Assembly: GCA_018114805.1 (NCBI GenBank)
Contig: CP073042.1
Coordinates: 3,348,001 to 3,412,000, forward strand
DNA: 64,000 nt
From: Candidatus Streptomyces philanthi
GTDB lineage: Bacteria > Actinomycetota > Actinomycetes > Streptomycetales > Streptomycetaceae
Direction: 5' to 3'
Shown here: positions 1 through 8,961 of the stretch, one piece after another
Layout of the letters: each line of letters starts with the position of its first letter
Position numbering within the stretch: the first letter of the stretch is position 1
The notes under the pieces: generated by a model
Seen by the model: the letters and a program-made list of their open reading frames with translations, nothing else
Databases searched by the model: none
Told to the model about the DNA's origin: nothing
Made by a program: the position numbers and the translations under genes

Positions 1-202
1 CCGATGTCGCCGCCGGGCTGCGTGTGCGCGTACGGACCACCCCACTCGGCGTCGACCGCCGAGCAGGACGCCGACACCGGACCACTCCCGCCCATGCGGG
101 GAAAACTTCCGGGATTAAATACGCTCGCAACGGACCCCGCCACCCTATGCGATCAATGTGGCAGATCCGTTGCGCACTTTACGGAGCAAGCACTTGACAG
201 TT

Positions 203-640
203 TTACGACTTCGAGGATTCCTTATCTCCGTTAGGCCACTTGAAGAGAACGACGTGCCAATGACTCTTGTCGTGTATCAGATCAACCGTTTCCCGCAACG
301 TGCGCCCTTTAGTGTCAGAAGTTGTCAGGGCAGCCTTGCCCATGTAGTCACCCATCCGCTCGTACCGAATAGGTGCTTTCGCGATGGTCAGCCCCTTGCC
401 GCCCCTGGACTGAATGATCTCGGCCGCCTGTTTCCGCGACCACGGCTTGTCAGGGGCGGCTCCGACTTCCAGTAGGCCTTTCACATCGCGGTCGTTGAGA
501 GCTTCGACGTAGCGCTTCACTAAATCCGGGGCCCCGGGGGGCGGGCTACTCTCACCAGAGGTACCGCCAGCGTCGGCGGAACTGCAACCGACAGTAAGAA
601 GCAATACAGTGGCTGCTAGGAGCACCCTTTGCCTATTCAT
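203..640 (-). CDS. Putative secreted lipoprotein, function unknown
   Basis: The 145-residue product starts with a short basic segment and a hydrophobic stretch that ends in the lipobox LTVGC, with Cys19 as the predicted lipidation site, so it should be anchored to the outer face of the membrane. A Gly/Ser/Pro-rich linker follows, then a compact domain beginning DLVKRYVEALNDRDVKGLLE. That helix resembles the start of many small NTF2/DUF4878-like lipoprotein domains; this comparison is inference. The gene ends in the intergenic start of the window and lies 30 bp downstream of the Amidase_6 gene on the same strand, so the two may be co-transcribed. Confidence 0.75.
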   Translation of the reverse strand: MNRQRVLLAATVLLLTVGCSSADAGGTSGESSPPPGAPDLVKRYVEALNDRDVKGLLEVGAAPDKPWSRKQAAEIIQSRGGKGLTIAKAPIRYERMGDYMGKAALTTSDTKGRTLRETVDLIHDKSHWHVVLFKWPNGDKESSKS

Positions 641-670
641 GACGCCTCCAGGTCGGCTGGCATGAGCTTC

Positions 671-1831
671 TCAGATGCGGTGGGCGTACCACCAGCCCTT
701 GGAATACTTGTGAAGGATCTTCTCGAGGCTCCTGTTATGCACGCTAGGGGTGTGATATGTGAGGTAGCTGTTGCTGATAGTCCGCCTGGTGACGATCATC
801 GTGTGGTTGATGGTGTTGTTGCGGTCGAATTCGGCTTGCAGTACGTCTCCCTTTCCTAGCTGTTTCACGTTGGCGAGAATATAAGTTCTTTTGGAGTGCT
901 TCGTGGCGAACCAGTACCAGTTCTCTGCGCCAGCCCACGTATAACTGGTCACCATCTTCATCGGGCCGTAGAACCAGTACTTGTTGCTCCTGCGTTGGTG
1001 CAATGACCCGCCCTTTGCGCCCCAGCCTCCAGCATCCATTGCTTGGGAGATAAAGTTGGTGCAGTCGTTTCCATAGGTGCGGAAATGGCCGTTGTTCTTC
1101 TTCCAGTGTTTGTTGGCATAAGCAGCCATCTTGTTGTAGTCGTATCCCGCCACGGCCTGGAGCTCTTTTGGGTCACCTCTCGGCCCGGGCGCGCCGTTTG
1201 GTGATGATGTCTCGGTCTTGCCGTCTTCGGTTTCATCTGGTGCGCTGCTGTCTTCTTCTGGAATTTCGAGATCGAGCTGCGGCTCGGCCATGTATGTACT
1301 AGGTGGCATAGAGCCAGTGTCGGCACGGTCGGAAGATAGGCGCCAGGTTCCGTCACTGTCACGGCTGAACGTCAAAGTGTGCTCAAGAGAGCATTCTTGA
1401 GCCTCTGGTGCTCCGGAGGCGACCTCATCGGCCGGGTGAAAGAGCTTTGTGTCCTCAGTGACGTCCAATGTGGCTGTCGTCTGCGTCCAGGCGAAGTGGC
1501 CCGTGGGAGTGACAGCCACTGCTGTACTGGTGTATCCACCGTCGAGCTGCTTGTATTCAGCGCCCAAGGCTATGAGTTGTCTATACTCGGCCACAAGCCT
1601 TCGGCTCATCGCCTCGGTGGTGGGAACGGCCATCGTGCCTACCTGCGCCGGGCTGACAGTCACCGAGTCGGCCCGTTGTTCAAGATAGCGGTCGGTAATC
1701 TCTACGAAATCCGTGATCGCCGGCGCATCGACAGCAGGCTCGTCGCTGGCTAGCGCGGAGGGCGCAGTGGCGAGGAGGGGGGCGAGGACGACAGACACCG
1801 CGAATGTCGCGGTGCGTCTAGTGTGGCGCAT
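671..1831 (-). CDS. Secreted amidase-domain protein (Amidase_6 type)
   Basis: This 386-residue protein has a signal peptide (RRTATFAVSVVLAPLLATAPSALA) and so is exported. The middle region is divergent. The last 160 residues match the actinobacterial Amidase_6 family: YDYNKMAAYANKHW, then YGNDCTNFISQAMDAGGW with the presumed nucleophile Cys, and late His residues in TINHTMIV and YHTPS that fit a Cys/His papain-like peptidase fold. Such proteins are thought to cleave amide bonds in the cell wall or in peptides; the substrate here cannot be told. It has lower GC than its neighbours. A palindromic element lies 28-62 bp upstream. Confidence 0.85.
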   Translation of the reverse strand: MRHTRRTATFAVSVVLAPLLATAPSALASDEPAVDAPAITDFVEITDRYLEQRADSVTVSPAQVGTMAVPTTEAMSRRLVAEYRQLIALGAEYKQLDGGYTSTAVAVTPTGHFAWTQTTATLDVTEDTKLFHPADEVASGAPEAQECSLEHTLTFSRDSDGTWRLSSDRADTGSMPPSTYMAEPQLDLEIPEEDSSAPDETEDGKTETSSPNGAPGPRGDPKELQAVAGYDYNKMAAYANKHWKKNNGHFRTYGNDCTNFISQAMDAGGWGAKGGSLHQRRSNKYWFYGPMKMVTSYTWAGAENWYWFATKHSKRTYILANVKQLGKGDVLQAEFDRNNTINHTMIVTRRTISNSYLTYHTPSVHNRSLEKILHKYSKGWWYAHRI

Positions 1832-2303
1832 TTACGCATCTCCTAGGGTCGGAGGGCTGGTAGGGAAAAATGGCATGCGCATGCTTCCCTACCCCTCATG
1901 AGCTGCGGTAGGGGCCTGTTTTGATTTTTAAATGGCCGAATCCTCTATGCGAACAGATGCGAATGCGAAATGCGGCTTCCCACTTCGTCATACGGCATTC
2001 CGCTTGATCTGCGCGACTATTTGAGATGTGGCCGAAATCGCGAACCGATACCTAAAGGTGCCGTCTGAACGGCTATGCCGGAGGCATTCTCGTGTTTTCG
2101 CAGGTCGGATGGGGTGCCGGATGACTCGGAGCGTGTGGTGGACGTTCCGGGGGCCTGGCCTCCCCTTCTGTTCAGTGACAGCAACGACAGCGAACGACGC
2201 CTTCCGGCAGTCCGTACACGATCCTCGCGAGGCCGGATGTCTAGCAGCTCCTCCGAGCAAGGGCCGCTCCACCACCGTGGGCGGTGGAGCGGTGGAAAGA
2301 GCC
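1832..2303. other. Intergenic stretch without a recognisable gene
   Basis: Apart from the nested palindrome at 1859-1893, this less GC-rich stretch holds only short overlapping open frames on both strands. None has a ribosome-binding site, family-like sequence or consistent GC3 pattern. It probably carries the promoter of the Amidase_6 gene and the 3' end of the PASTA gene transcript. Confidence 0.5.
1859..1893. promoter_or_regulatory. Nested palindrome upstream of the Amidase_6 gene
   Basis: GGTAGGGAA (1859-1867) is matched by TTCCCTACC (1885-1893). Between them sits the perfect 12-bp palindrome GCATGCGCATGC (1873-1884). It begins 28 bp before the start codon of the amidase-domain gene, so an operator or a 5'UTR hairpin is the simplest reading. 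No factor can be named. Confidence 0.45.
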
Positions 2304-2879
2304 TCAGGGGCACGTCTCGTTGTTCTTGACGACGCCGAAGTGTACCTCGCTGTCGGGGGCGTGCGGTCCGGGGTCGGGTGTTTGTGAGCAGATGTGCCAG
2401 TTCCGGTCGTAGACCTGGAAGCGGTTCTCGCCCGTCACGTCGTGCGAGGTCAGGTTGTAGAAGCCCGCCTCCTGGGCGGCGTCCTGCGCGGCCTGGAGTT
2501 GCCTGCCGACGAAGTCCGGGAGCACGGCCGTCTTCGCTTCCTCGGTGGTGTCGCGGGTTGGCTCGGGGGTCGGCTTCTCGCGGGGGGTGGCGTCCTCGGG
2601 GGCGGGCTTCGGTGTCGCGGGTGTCGCGGGCGTCGTGTCGGGGGTCGGTGTTCGCGACGGCTCGGGCGTAGGCGTCCTGGGGGTGGCTGCTCGGTCGGCG
2701 GTCTTGCCGTCGTCTTCGTCGTCACCGCCGGCGACGGCGCCGACCACGCCGATGGCCAGGAGCGCGCCGAACGTGACAGCGACGGCGATGAGGGCCTTCC
2801 GCTTGCGCGTCCCACGTGGTGGGGGCGGAGGCTGGGGCGCCCCGCGGGGGCTGGTTGGTTGCTGCGAGAAGTCGTTCAA
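2304..2879 (-). CDS. Membrane-anchored PASTA-domain protein
   Basis: A TTG start at 2879 is chosen because GGGGGA lies just upstream and the protein then opens NDFSQQPTSPRGAPQ, typical of Streptomyces single-span proteins; the open frame continues to 3035 without support. The 191-residue product has a Pro-rich cytoplasmic tail, a basic stop-transfer sequence (RKRKALIAVAVTFGALLAIG), an acidic GGDDEDD segment, and a long Thr/Pro linker. It ends in one PASTA-like domain (VLPDFVGRQLQAAQDAAQEAG...). PASTA domains bind peptidoglycan fragments or beta-lactams, so a wall-sensing role is inferred. Two Cys near the C terminus may form a disulfide. Confidence 0.8.
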   Translation of the reverse strand: MNDFSQQPTSPRGAPQPPPPPRGTRKRKALIAVAVTFGALLAIGVVGAVAGGDDEDDGKTADRAATPRTPTPEPSRTPTPDTTPATPATPKPAPEDATPREKPTPEPTRDTTEEAKTAVLPDFVGRQLQAAQDAAQEAGFYNLTSHDVTGENRFQVYDRNWHICSQTPDPGPHAPDSEVHFGVVKNNETCP

Positions 2880-3511
2880 GAGGTCCCCCGGGCATGAAGG
2901 TTGTGTATGACGTGTGGGGGGACCGGCAGCGTAGCGGGATGCGGGGCGGGCCGTCAGGCGGACGGACGGTTCGGTCGGCAGGGGTGGTGCCGTGGGCGTC
3001 GGGGCGCCAAGCGGGGATGGCGGTGACGCCGACAACGCCGGGCTCTCCGCCCCCTGAGCCGGACGGCAGAGGGGCGATCGCGACTCCGACGGTTCGCACG
3101 GGACTGACCGTCGAACTCCGCCGCGGGCGAGTGGTGGTCAGTGATCCGCTCGACGCCAGACGTTCTCCGATGTGCCAAGGGAGGCCAACGCGCTGGCTGT
3201 GCAGGGCGGTTCGGAAGGGCGAGATGGCCGGCGGGTGGGGTGCGCGCGGAAGCGTCCACCTTTGGCGCCTCGCTGCAAGGAGAATGCTTTTTGCTGAGCG
3301 GGGGGCAGCCTTCTCTTTCGGGGTTTGCGTCGTATTGGCCGACCATTGACGGGATTGTGGATATCGCGTGGTGCGCGTCAATGTCGTGATGGTGCGTGCA
3401 CCGTGCGGGTGAATATGCCTGTTCTGCTATTCCTGTATTAACGGATCGGATGCCAGGCTGAACCCGCAAGGCGATAAACGCCTCCGCTTCGATATTCGTT
3501 AAGGAGTTTCG
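2880..3511. other. Intergenic stretch without a recognisable gene
   Basis: About 630 bp separate the PASTA gene from the next rightward gene. Several overlapping frames are open on both strands, as expected from GC richness. None shows a family signature or a start with a ribosome-binding site. The last 150 bp are markedly less GC-rich and probably hold the promoter for the gene at 3512. Confidence 0.5.
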
Positions 3512-3990
3512 TTGACCCATCCTTACCCGCAGCAGGGTACCCGCCCCCGCCGCCGCCTGGGTACTACCCGCCTCAGCAACAGCCCGTCGGGTACTACCCG
3601 CCCCAGCCGCCGCCGCAGCAAGGCGGAGGTTACTACTACCCGCCGCAGCCGCAGCCCAGCGATGAGAAGACGTACCCGAAGCTGACTGCTTCCACGGTCA
3701 AGGGCACGGTTCTCGGGCAGGCTCAGGCCCAGATGAGCGCGACGCTCCTGGATGGTGACGGGCATCCCATCGCCAACCAGCCGATCTCGTTCACGCTGGC
3801 TAACGGCCGCCAGTTCGGCACCGCGGTGACCGACTCGACGGGTGTCGCGAACCTCGACAGCGGGTCGAACATCCTGGACCCACTGACCTGGGTCAACGCC
3901 GTCGGCTACGGCTACCAGGTGCATTACGCGGGCAACAAGAAGTTCATGCCCGCCAATGCGCACGGCAAGATTGAGCCGGCAATCGGCTGA
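3512..3990 (+). pseudogene. Pro/Tyr-rich protein with C-terminal Ig-like domain (one frameshift)
   Basis: AAGGAG lies 5 bases before a TTG at 3512 that reads THPYPQQ. The next frame over continues GYPPPPPPGYYPPQQQPVGYYPP and runs without interruption to 3990. Adding one G to the GGG run near 3533 joins the two frames into one ~160-residue protein. The N-terminal half is a low-complexity PPGYYPPQ repeat region. The C-terminal half (MSATLLDGDGHPIANQPISFTLANG...) is an Ig-like beta-sandwich of the type found in surface-exposed repeat proteins. There is no signal peptide. The break is either a sequencing slip in a G run or a real frameshift. Confidence 0.7.
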
Positions 3991-4523
3991 CGCCGACGCG
4001 TGAGGCGATGTCAGCGGGTTTTGGAGACGTCGTCGCTCTTCACTGTGATGCGAAGACTCTTGATTCCTTCTGTATCGCGGCGGCCTTCGAGCCTTTCGTG
4101 CGCCGTTACGCGGGCGCGAAGCGGTTCGGAGGTCGTCGCGTCGTTTCCTTTTCTGTCGGGTTTTATCTGGGTCTTTCGGGTTCTGTGGGCGAATATTCTG
4201 CCTGTTTCGTGGTGGCGCCTCGAATGTGGGAAGTGCGCGGTTGGCGGGGCGAGCCGGCCGCGCGTCGGGTGTGTGAGGGGGCTGTGGGGGTGAGGGAGGC
4301 GGTCGCGGGGCTCGGCATCGGGTGGATGCGGGCGGATGCCGTACGTGGTCGTGGGGCGTAGGCGCTTGTGGTGTGTTGCCTCACCGCTGGGGTCGAGGTG
4401 TGCCAAGTGGGCTGGCTCTCGGCGGCTCGCAGACGCGGGGGCAGGCTCGCGGAGAGGCTCTGACCTGCACCGGAGAATCGATTTCCCTCTCCGGGGAAGT
4501 TGCCGTAAGGTTGCATTCATCGA
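3991..4523. other. Intergenic stretch before the initiator tRNA
   Basis: About 530 bp with no convincing gene. Open frames on both strands lack ribosome-binding sites and look like GC-driven shadows. The right end must carry the promoter for the tRNA at 4524. Confidence 0.5.
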
Positions 4524-4597
4524 CGCGGGGTGGAGCAGCTCGGTAGCTCGCTGGGCTCATAACCCAGAGGTCGCAGGTTCAAATCCTGTCCCCGCTA
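4524..4597 (+). tRNA. tRNA-fMet (CAT), initiator
   Basis: A 74-nt cloverleaf can be folded with acceptor stem GCGGGG/CCCCGC, D-loop AGCAGCTCGGTAGCT, anticodon loop CTCATAA and T-arm CAGGTTCAAATCCTG. Two initiator hallmarks are present: position 1 is an unpaired C facing U72, and the anticodon stem has three consecutive G:C pairs (GGG/CCC). No CCA is encoded. A strong hairpin follows 10 bp downstream. Confidence 0.95.
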
Positions 4598-4606
4598 CTT
4601 GAAGGT

Positions 4607-4637
4607 CGAGGGCCTGGCACTTAGTGCCGGGCCCTCG
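4607..4637 (+). terminator. Hairpin terminator after tRNA-fMet
   Basis: CGAGGGCC pairs with GGCCCTCG around an inner TGGCAC/GTGCC stem and a TTAG loop. It sits 10 bp beyond the tRNA, as expected for its transcription terminator; there is no U-tract, which is usual in Streptomyces. Confidence 0.75.
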
Positions 4638-4713
4638 GTCGTTTTCCGGGTTGGCGGTGGTGCCCGGGATTCGTCTCTGGTGGTCGGTTGGTGGGTCTGG
4701 CACGGTTGCTGTC

Positions 4714-5621
4714 ATGGATCTTGCAGGGGGCGAGCGGGAGCGGGTCGTCGGGTTCTGGGGCGAGTTGGGGCTACCGGGGCTGATCGACGTGCACACGCAC
4801 TTCATGCCCGAGCGGGTGCTGGCCAAGGTCTGGGCGTACTTCGACGCCGCCGGGCCGCTGCTCGGTCGGCCCTGGCCCATCGCCTACCGGCAGGAAGAGG
4901 ACGAACGGCTGGCCACGCTGCGGGGGTTCGGCGTGCGGGCGTTCACGTCGATGGTCTATCTGCACAAGCCCGGCATGGCCGCCTGGCTCAACGGCTGGGC
5001 CGCTGAGTTCGCCGCCCGCACGCCGGACTGTCTGCGGACGGCCACCTTCTACCCGGAGCCGGAGGCCGCCGGGTACGTGGGGGAGGCGTTGGCGGGTGGC
5101 GTGCGGGTGTTCAAGGCGCATGTGCAGGTGGGGGCGTACGACCCGGCCGATCGGTTGCTCGACCCGGTGTGGGGCGCCATCGCCGAGGCCGGGGTGCCGG
5201 TCGTGACGCACTGCGGGTCGGGGCCGGCGCCGGGGGCGTTCACCGGGCCCGGGCCGATCGGGAAGGTGCTCGCCCGGCATCCAGCGGCTGCGGCTGATCG
5301 TCGCGCACCTGCGGATGCCGGAGTACACGGAGTTCCTCGACCTGGCCGAGCGGTACCCCGGCGTGCACCTCGACACGACGATGGTGTTCACCGACTTCAC
5401 CGAGGAGTTCGTCCCGCTTCCCGCGCGCGGAGCGGGCGCGGCTCGGAGCGCTCGGGGACCGCGTACTCTTCGGCAGCGATTTCCCCAACATCCCGTACGG
5501 CTACCACCACGCCCTGGACGTCCTCACCCGGCTCGACCAGGACGCGGCGTGGCTGCGCGCGGTCTGTTACGACAACGCCGCCCGGCTGTGGGGGATCGGG
5601 CGGCCCGACGCCGCGCCGTGA
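4714..5621 (+). pseudogene. TIM-barrel amidohydrolase (two frameshifts)
   Basis: Reading starts at ATG 4714 (MDLAGGERERVV). It shows the metal-binding HxH motif in GLIDVHTHFMPE, then THCGSG. Near 5285 the frame shifts: the second piece reads LRLIVAHLRMPEYTEFLDLAERYPGV. It shifts again near 5420: the third piece reads LGDRVLFGSDFPNIPYGY and DNAARLWGIG, with the family's late catalytic Asp in GSDFP, and stops at 5621. Rejoined, it is a ~300-residue Amidohydro_2-type hydrolase or decarboxylase, complete in length. Substrate unknown. Both breaks lie in GC-rich runs. Confidence 0.85.
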
Positions 5622-5642
5622 GGGAGCAGGCGCCGGCGACTG

Positions 5643-6005
5643 CTAGCCGGCGAGGCGCTCGCGCAGTTCGTCCTCGTCGGCGACAAACCAGGTCTGGCGA
5701 CCCCGGTCGCACTCCCGGACGAAGTCCCGCAGGGACGAACTGGCCGCCGTCCGGGCGGATATGTCGCCAACGACGGCAAGGCCCACCCGGTAGTTGGCGA
5801 ACTTCTGGACGATGTCGCCGGCGAGCCTGGTGCGCAGCTCGTAGAACGCGGGGGCGAGTCGGTCCGCCGGGATGACGACTCACTGGGCGCCCTGGTACGA
5901 GGCGTTGCCGATGAGGTCGAGGGCGTCCTGCTCGGTGGCTATGGGTTCGCCGTCGGCGGGCAGGACGAAGACGGGTATGTCGTGGATCGTGCGCAGAGCG
6001 CTCAT
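5643..6005 (-). pseudogene. DUF4180 protein with in-frame TGA
   Basis: From ATG at 6005 the frame reads MSALRTIHDIPVFVLPADG, then EQDALDLIGNASYQGAQ, a TGA stop at codon 42 (5880-5882), and carries on in the same frame as VVIPADRLAPAFYELRTRLAGDIVQKF to a natural stop at 5643. The full 120-residue span matches DUF4180 in length and layout. The family has Trp at the interrupted position as far as I recall, so a single TGG-to-TGA change is the likely lesion. Function of DUF4180 is unknown. Confidence 0.75.
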
Positions 6006-6120
6006 GCGATCGGGCTCGCTTCAGGTGCGGACGGCGGACGGCGGGGGCCAGGACGGGCCGGGCGCGGTCGTGGGCGGTGCGGGCGTGGTGGCGCGCTCGT
6101 GTGGGGCTATGCGAGACGGG

Positions 6121-6663
6121 TCAGACCTGGGCCGACTTCGTCAGGGCGGACAGGGCCGCGGTCAGCTCGGCGCGGGTGGCCTCGTCCCGGACGCGGCCCG
6201 TCTCGCGGTCCAGCTTCGTGCCGACCACCGGGATGCGCAGACAGGCGTCGTCGACGAGCTGGGCGTGCAACATGCCGAGGGTCTAGCGCAGTTGGGCGTA
6301 GGCGAACTCGCTGCCGGCCGGGTGCGGGGACGCGGTGATGACGGCCGTGGGCTTGCCGCCGAGTTCACCGGTGCTGACCAGCCAGTCGATGGCGTTCTTG
6401 AGCGTGCCGGGCACGCCGTGCGCGTACTCCGGGCTCACGAACAGCAGCGCGTCCGCCTCGGCCACGGCCGAGCGCAGCGCGGCCATCGCGGCGTGCGGTA
6501 TCGCGTCCTCGCCGTCGAGGTCCTGGTTGAAGTGCGGGAGCGCGCCGATCTCGCCGTACGTCACGGTCCACGTCGAGCGGTCCAGGGTTTCCAGCGCGGT
6601 TTCCAGGACCGCCCCGGTGGACGATGTGGCGCGCAGACTGCCGGAGATCGCGAGAATCCTCAT
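6121..6663 (-). pseudogene. NADPH-dependent FMN reductase (in-frame TAG)
   Basis: ATG 6663 opens the flavodoxin-like FMN_red fold: MRILAISGSLRATSSTGAVLE holds the phosphate-binding GSLR..S loop, and LFVSPEYAHGVPGTLKNAIDWL is the family's SPEY.G..P..LKN.IDW signature. A TAG at 6283-6285 interrupts after FAYAQLR. The same frame then continues TLGMLHAQLVDDACLRIP to a normal stop at 6121, giving the usual ~180 residues. The interrupted position is probably Trp (TGG). Members reduce FMN or quinones with NAD(P)H in the cytoplasm. Confidence 0.85.
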
Positions 6664-6837
6664 GTGCCGACGGTACGGGACGAGGCGCCGGAGCGGACGG
6701 GGCGGGAGATCGCCCTGTGTACGACTCCCATTCCTGTGGACAACGGAGTTACCCTTTCCGTCGGTCGACGGGCCAGCGTCCGCCCCGCCCCGCCCCGTAC
6801 CGCTCCGTGCGGGCCGGCTTCGCGGCCCTCGCGGGCG

Positions 6838-7738
6838 TCAGTCGGTGAGCGGCAGGGCCTCGGCCAGGGTGCGCCATTCGGCGCGCGGGAGGCGCACCGG
6901 CTGCTCCCGCTCCTGCCCGGTCACCACCTGTACGGCCAGGTGGTCGGCGCCGGCCGCGCCGAACTCCTCGGCCCGCTCGCGCGCGGCCTCCGGGCTGCCG
7001 ATGGCGAAGATGGCGTCCAGGAGGCGGTCGCTGCCGCCGTCCGCCAGGTCGTCCTCGGTGAAGCCGAGTCGCAGCAGGTTCTTCGCGTAGTTGGCCAGGC
7101 GCAGGCAGAACGACAGGTAGGTGCGGGCGACGGCGCGGGCCCGCTCCCGGTCCGGGTCCAGGACCACCTTGAACTCGGGGGCCAGCACCGCGTCGGGGCC
7201 GAGCCTGGCGCGGGCCTGGGCCACCTGCTCGGGCGTGACCAGGTACGGGAGGGCGCCGAGCGCGCGGTCGCGGGAGAGTTCGAGCATCTTCGGGCCGAGC
7301 GCGGCCAGCGCCCGCTGGTCCCGGGGGACCGGCGTCGGGGCGGTGTCCAGGGCGGTCAGGTACTCCTTGAGCCCCGAGTACGGGCGGTTGGCCAGCGGGT
7401 GGTCGTTCTTCTGGGCGATCTCGTCGTGGCTCACGCCGAGGCCGAGCAGGAACCGGCCCCCCGTACGCGGCGTTGACCTTCGCGTGGCGGGCGGCGACGT
7501 CCGCCGCGGCGTGGTCCCAGATGCTGAGGATGCTGGTGCCGACGGTGACCCGCTCCGTGGTGGCCAGCAGCGGGACCGCCTGGTCGACCGACGGGCTGCC
7601 GCCGATCCACAGCGTCCCGTACCCCAACTCCTCTAGCTCCGCCGCTGCCTCGCCCAACTCCGCTTCGCGCGCCGGGTCATCCGCGCGCAGGCCCAGGCTC
7701 CACACACCGACCCGGCCAAGACGTTCATGAAGTGCCAT
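6838..7738 (-). pseudogene. LLM-class F420-dependent oxidoreductase (one frameshift)
   Basis: ATG at 7738 begins MALHERLGRVGVWSLGLR and reads as a luciferase-like monooxygenase (LWIGGSPSVDQAVPLLATTERVTVGTSI) to VNAAYGG near 7460. There the frame shifts by one in a CCCC/GGGG-rich spot. The remaining 198 codons (SHDEIAQKNDHPLANRPYSGL...) run in another frame to the stop at 6838. Together they make ~300 residues, the normal size for this family of F420-linked oxidoreductases with a TIM-barrel fold. Substrate unknown. It is convergent with nothing and divergent from the response regulator at 7974. Confidence 0.85.
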
Positions 7739-7973
7739 GCCGCGTACAGCGGGCCCGGTCACGCGCGTATTCCGGCCATGCCGGGTTTTCGTCCCATCGG
7801 GTGATCACGGTCTGGTCTGCGACGTCCCCTCGTCCGCGCCCGGTCGGGCCCGGCAGATCCCGCCAGTCCACCCGGCCCTGGCCCGCCCGGCTCCGGCTCG
7901 CCCGGCCCCGTTTCTCAGCCGATTCACAGAAAGCCGCAAGGCCCCTCTCACGCTGCCGCCCCACGCTTGCGCC

Positions 7974-8788
7974 ATGGCTACGTCATCGCCCACCGGGCAC
8001 ACCGAGCTGACGCGACCCGACGGCAGCCCCGTACGGGTCCTCGTAGTCGAAGATGAGGCACTGCTCGCCGAGTTGCTGTCGATGGCGCTCCGGTCCGAGC
8101 GCTGGGACGTGCGCACGGCGGGCGGGGCGGCGGGTCGCGGAGGCGGCGCGCGCCTTCCGGCCCGACGTCGCCGTCCTGGACCTGTCGCTGCCGGACGCGG
8201 ACGCCCGTTCCGCGCTGGCCGGGCTGCGGCGCGAAATGCCCGGCGTGCCGGTGTTGTTCCTGGCCTCGCAGGAGGCCGCGCGGGAGCGGGTCGCGGGGCT
8301 GACGGCGGGCAGCGACGCGTACGTCACCAAGCCGTTCGGGGTCGAGGAGGTCATCGCGGGGCTGCGCGGGTTGCTGCGGCGCTCGGCGCCGACCGCGCGC
8401 GGGGTCGGTGCTCACCGTCGGCGACCTGACGGTGAACGAGGACAGCCAGGAGGTCGTCCGCGGCGGCGTGCCGATCCGGCTCACGGCCACCGAGTACGAG
8501 TTGCTGCGCTTCCTGATGCGCAACCCGCGTCGGGTGCTGAGCAAGGCGCAGATCCTGGACCGGGTGTGGAGCTACGACTTCGGCGGCCGGCCCAACGTCG
8601 TCGAGCTGTACATCTCCTGTCTGCGGCGGAAGATCGACGCCGGCCGGCCGCCGATGATCCACACCCGGCGCGGCATGGGCTACCTGATCAAGGCCGCCGA
8701 CGCGGCGCCGGAGCCGGCGCCCGCGCCGAAGGCGACCTCGCAGCGCGGGTCGCGTGCGAGGTCGCAGGCCGCGCCCGAACCGGTGTGA
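7974..8788 (+). pseudogene. OmpR-family response regulator (two frameshifts)
   Basis: The product begins at ATG 7974. The receiver domain shows VRVLVVEDEALLAELL with the acidic pair, then, after a frameshift near 8140, VAVLDLSLPDADA with the phospho-acceptor Asp, and AYVTKPFG with the conserved Lys. A second shift near 8400 leads into the winged-helix output domain (LTVGDLTVNEDSQEV, TATEYELLRFLMRNPRRVLSKAQIL, RRGMGYLIKA). It ends in an Ala/Pro-rich tail at 8788. No histidine kinase gene adjoins it, so it is an orphan or its partner lies elsewhere. Confidence 0.88.
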
Positions 8789-8919
8789 GGCGGTGGGAGC
8801 CCGGCACCGGGCCGGTCCGAACCGCCCGGGCCAGAGGGCCTGAGCCCGCCGGCCTGGTCCGGCCCAGTCCGATGGTCCGGGGCCGGCAGGGCGCCGACTA
8901 TGCGGCGTAGAGGAATCTC

Positions 8920-8957
8920 TTATACGGTGTACGTCGCTGTGTTCGTACACCGTATAA
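8920..8957. promoter_or_regulatory. 38-bp operator-like palindrome upstream of MFS/TetR unit
   Basis: TTATACGGTGTACG (8920-8933) is repeated exactly as CGTACACCGTATAA (8944-8957) around a 10-bp spacer. It ends 4-10 bp before the first possible starts of the efflux gene, and contains the -10-like TATACG/CGTATA cores, so a bound repressor would block initiation. The TetR-type regulator encoded downstream is the obvious candidate ligand. This is among the best inverted repeats in the window. Confidence 0.75.
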
Positions 8958-8961
8958 GGAC

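Noticed and set aside
1..202. Gene fragment at the left edge
   Set aside because: Frames are open for short distances on the plus strand, but none has a domain, consistent codon bias or ribosome-binding site; a TTGACA-like hexamer near 194 points into the end of the lipoprotein gene and is probably chance.
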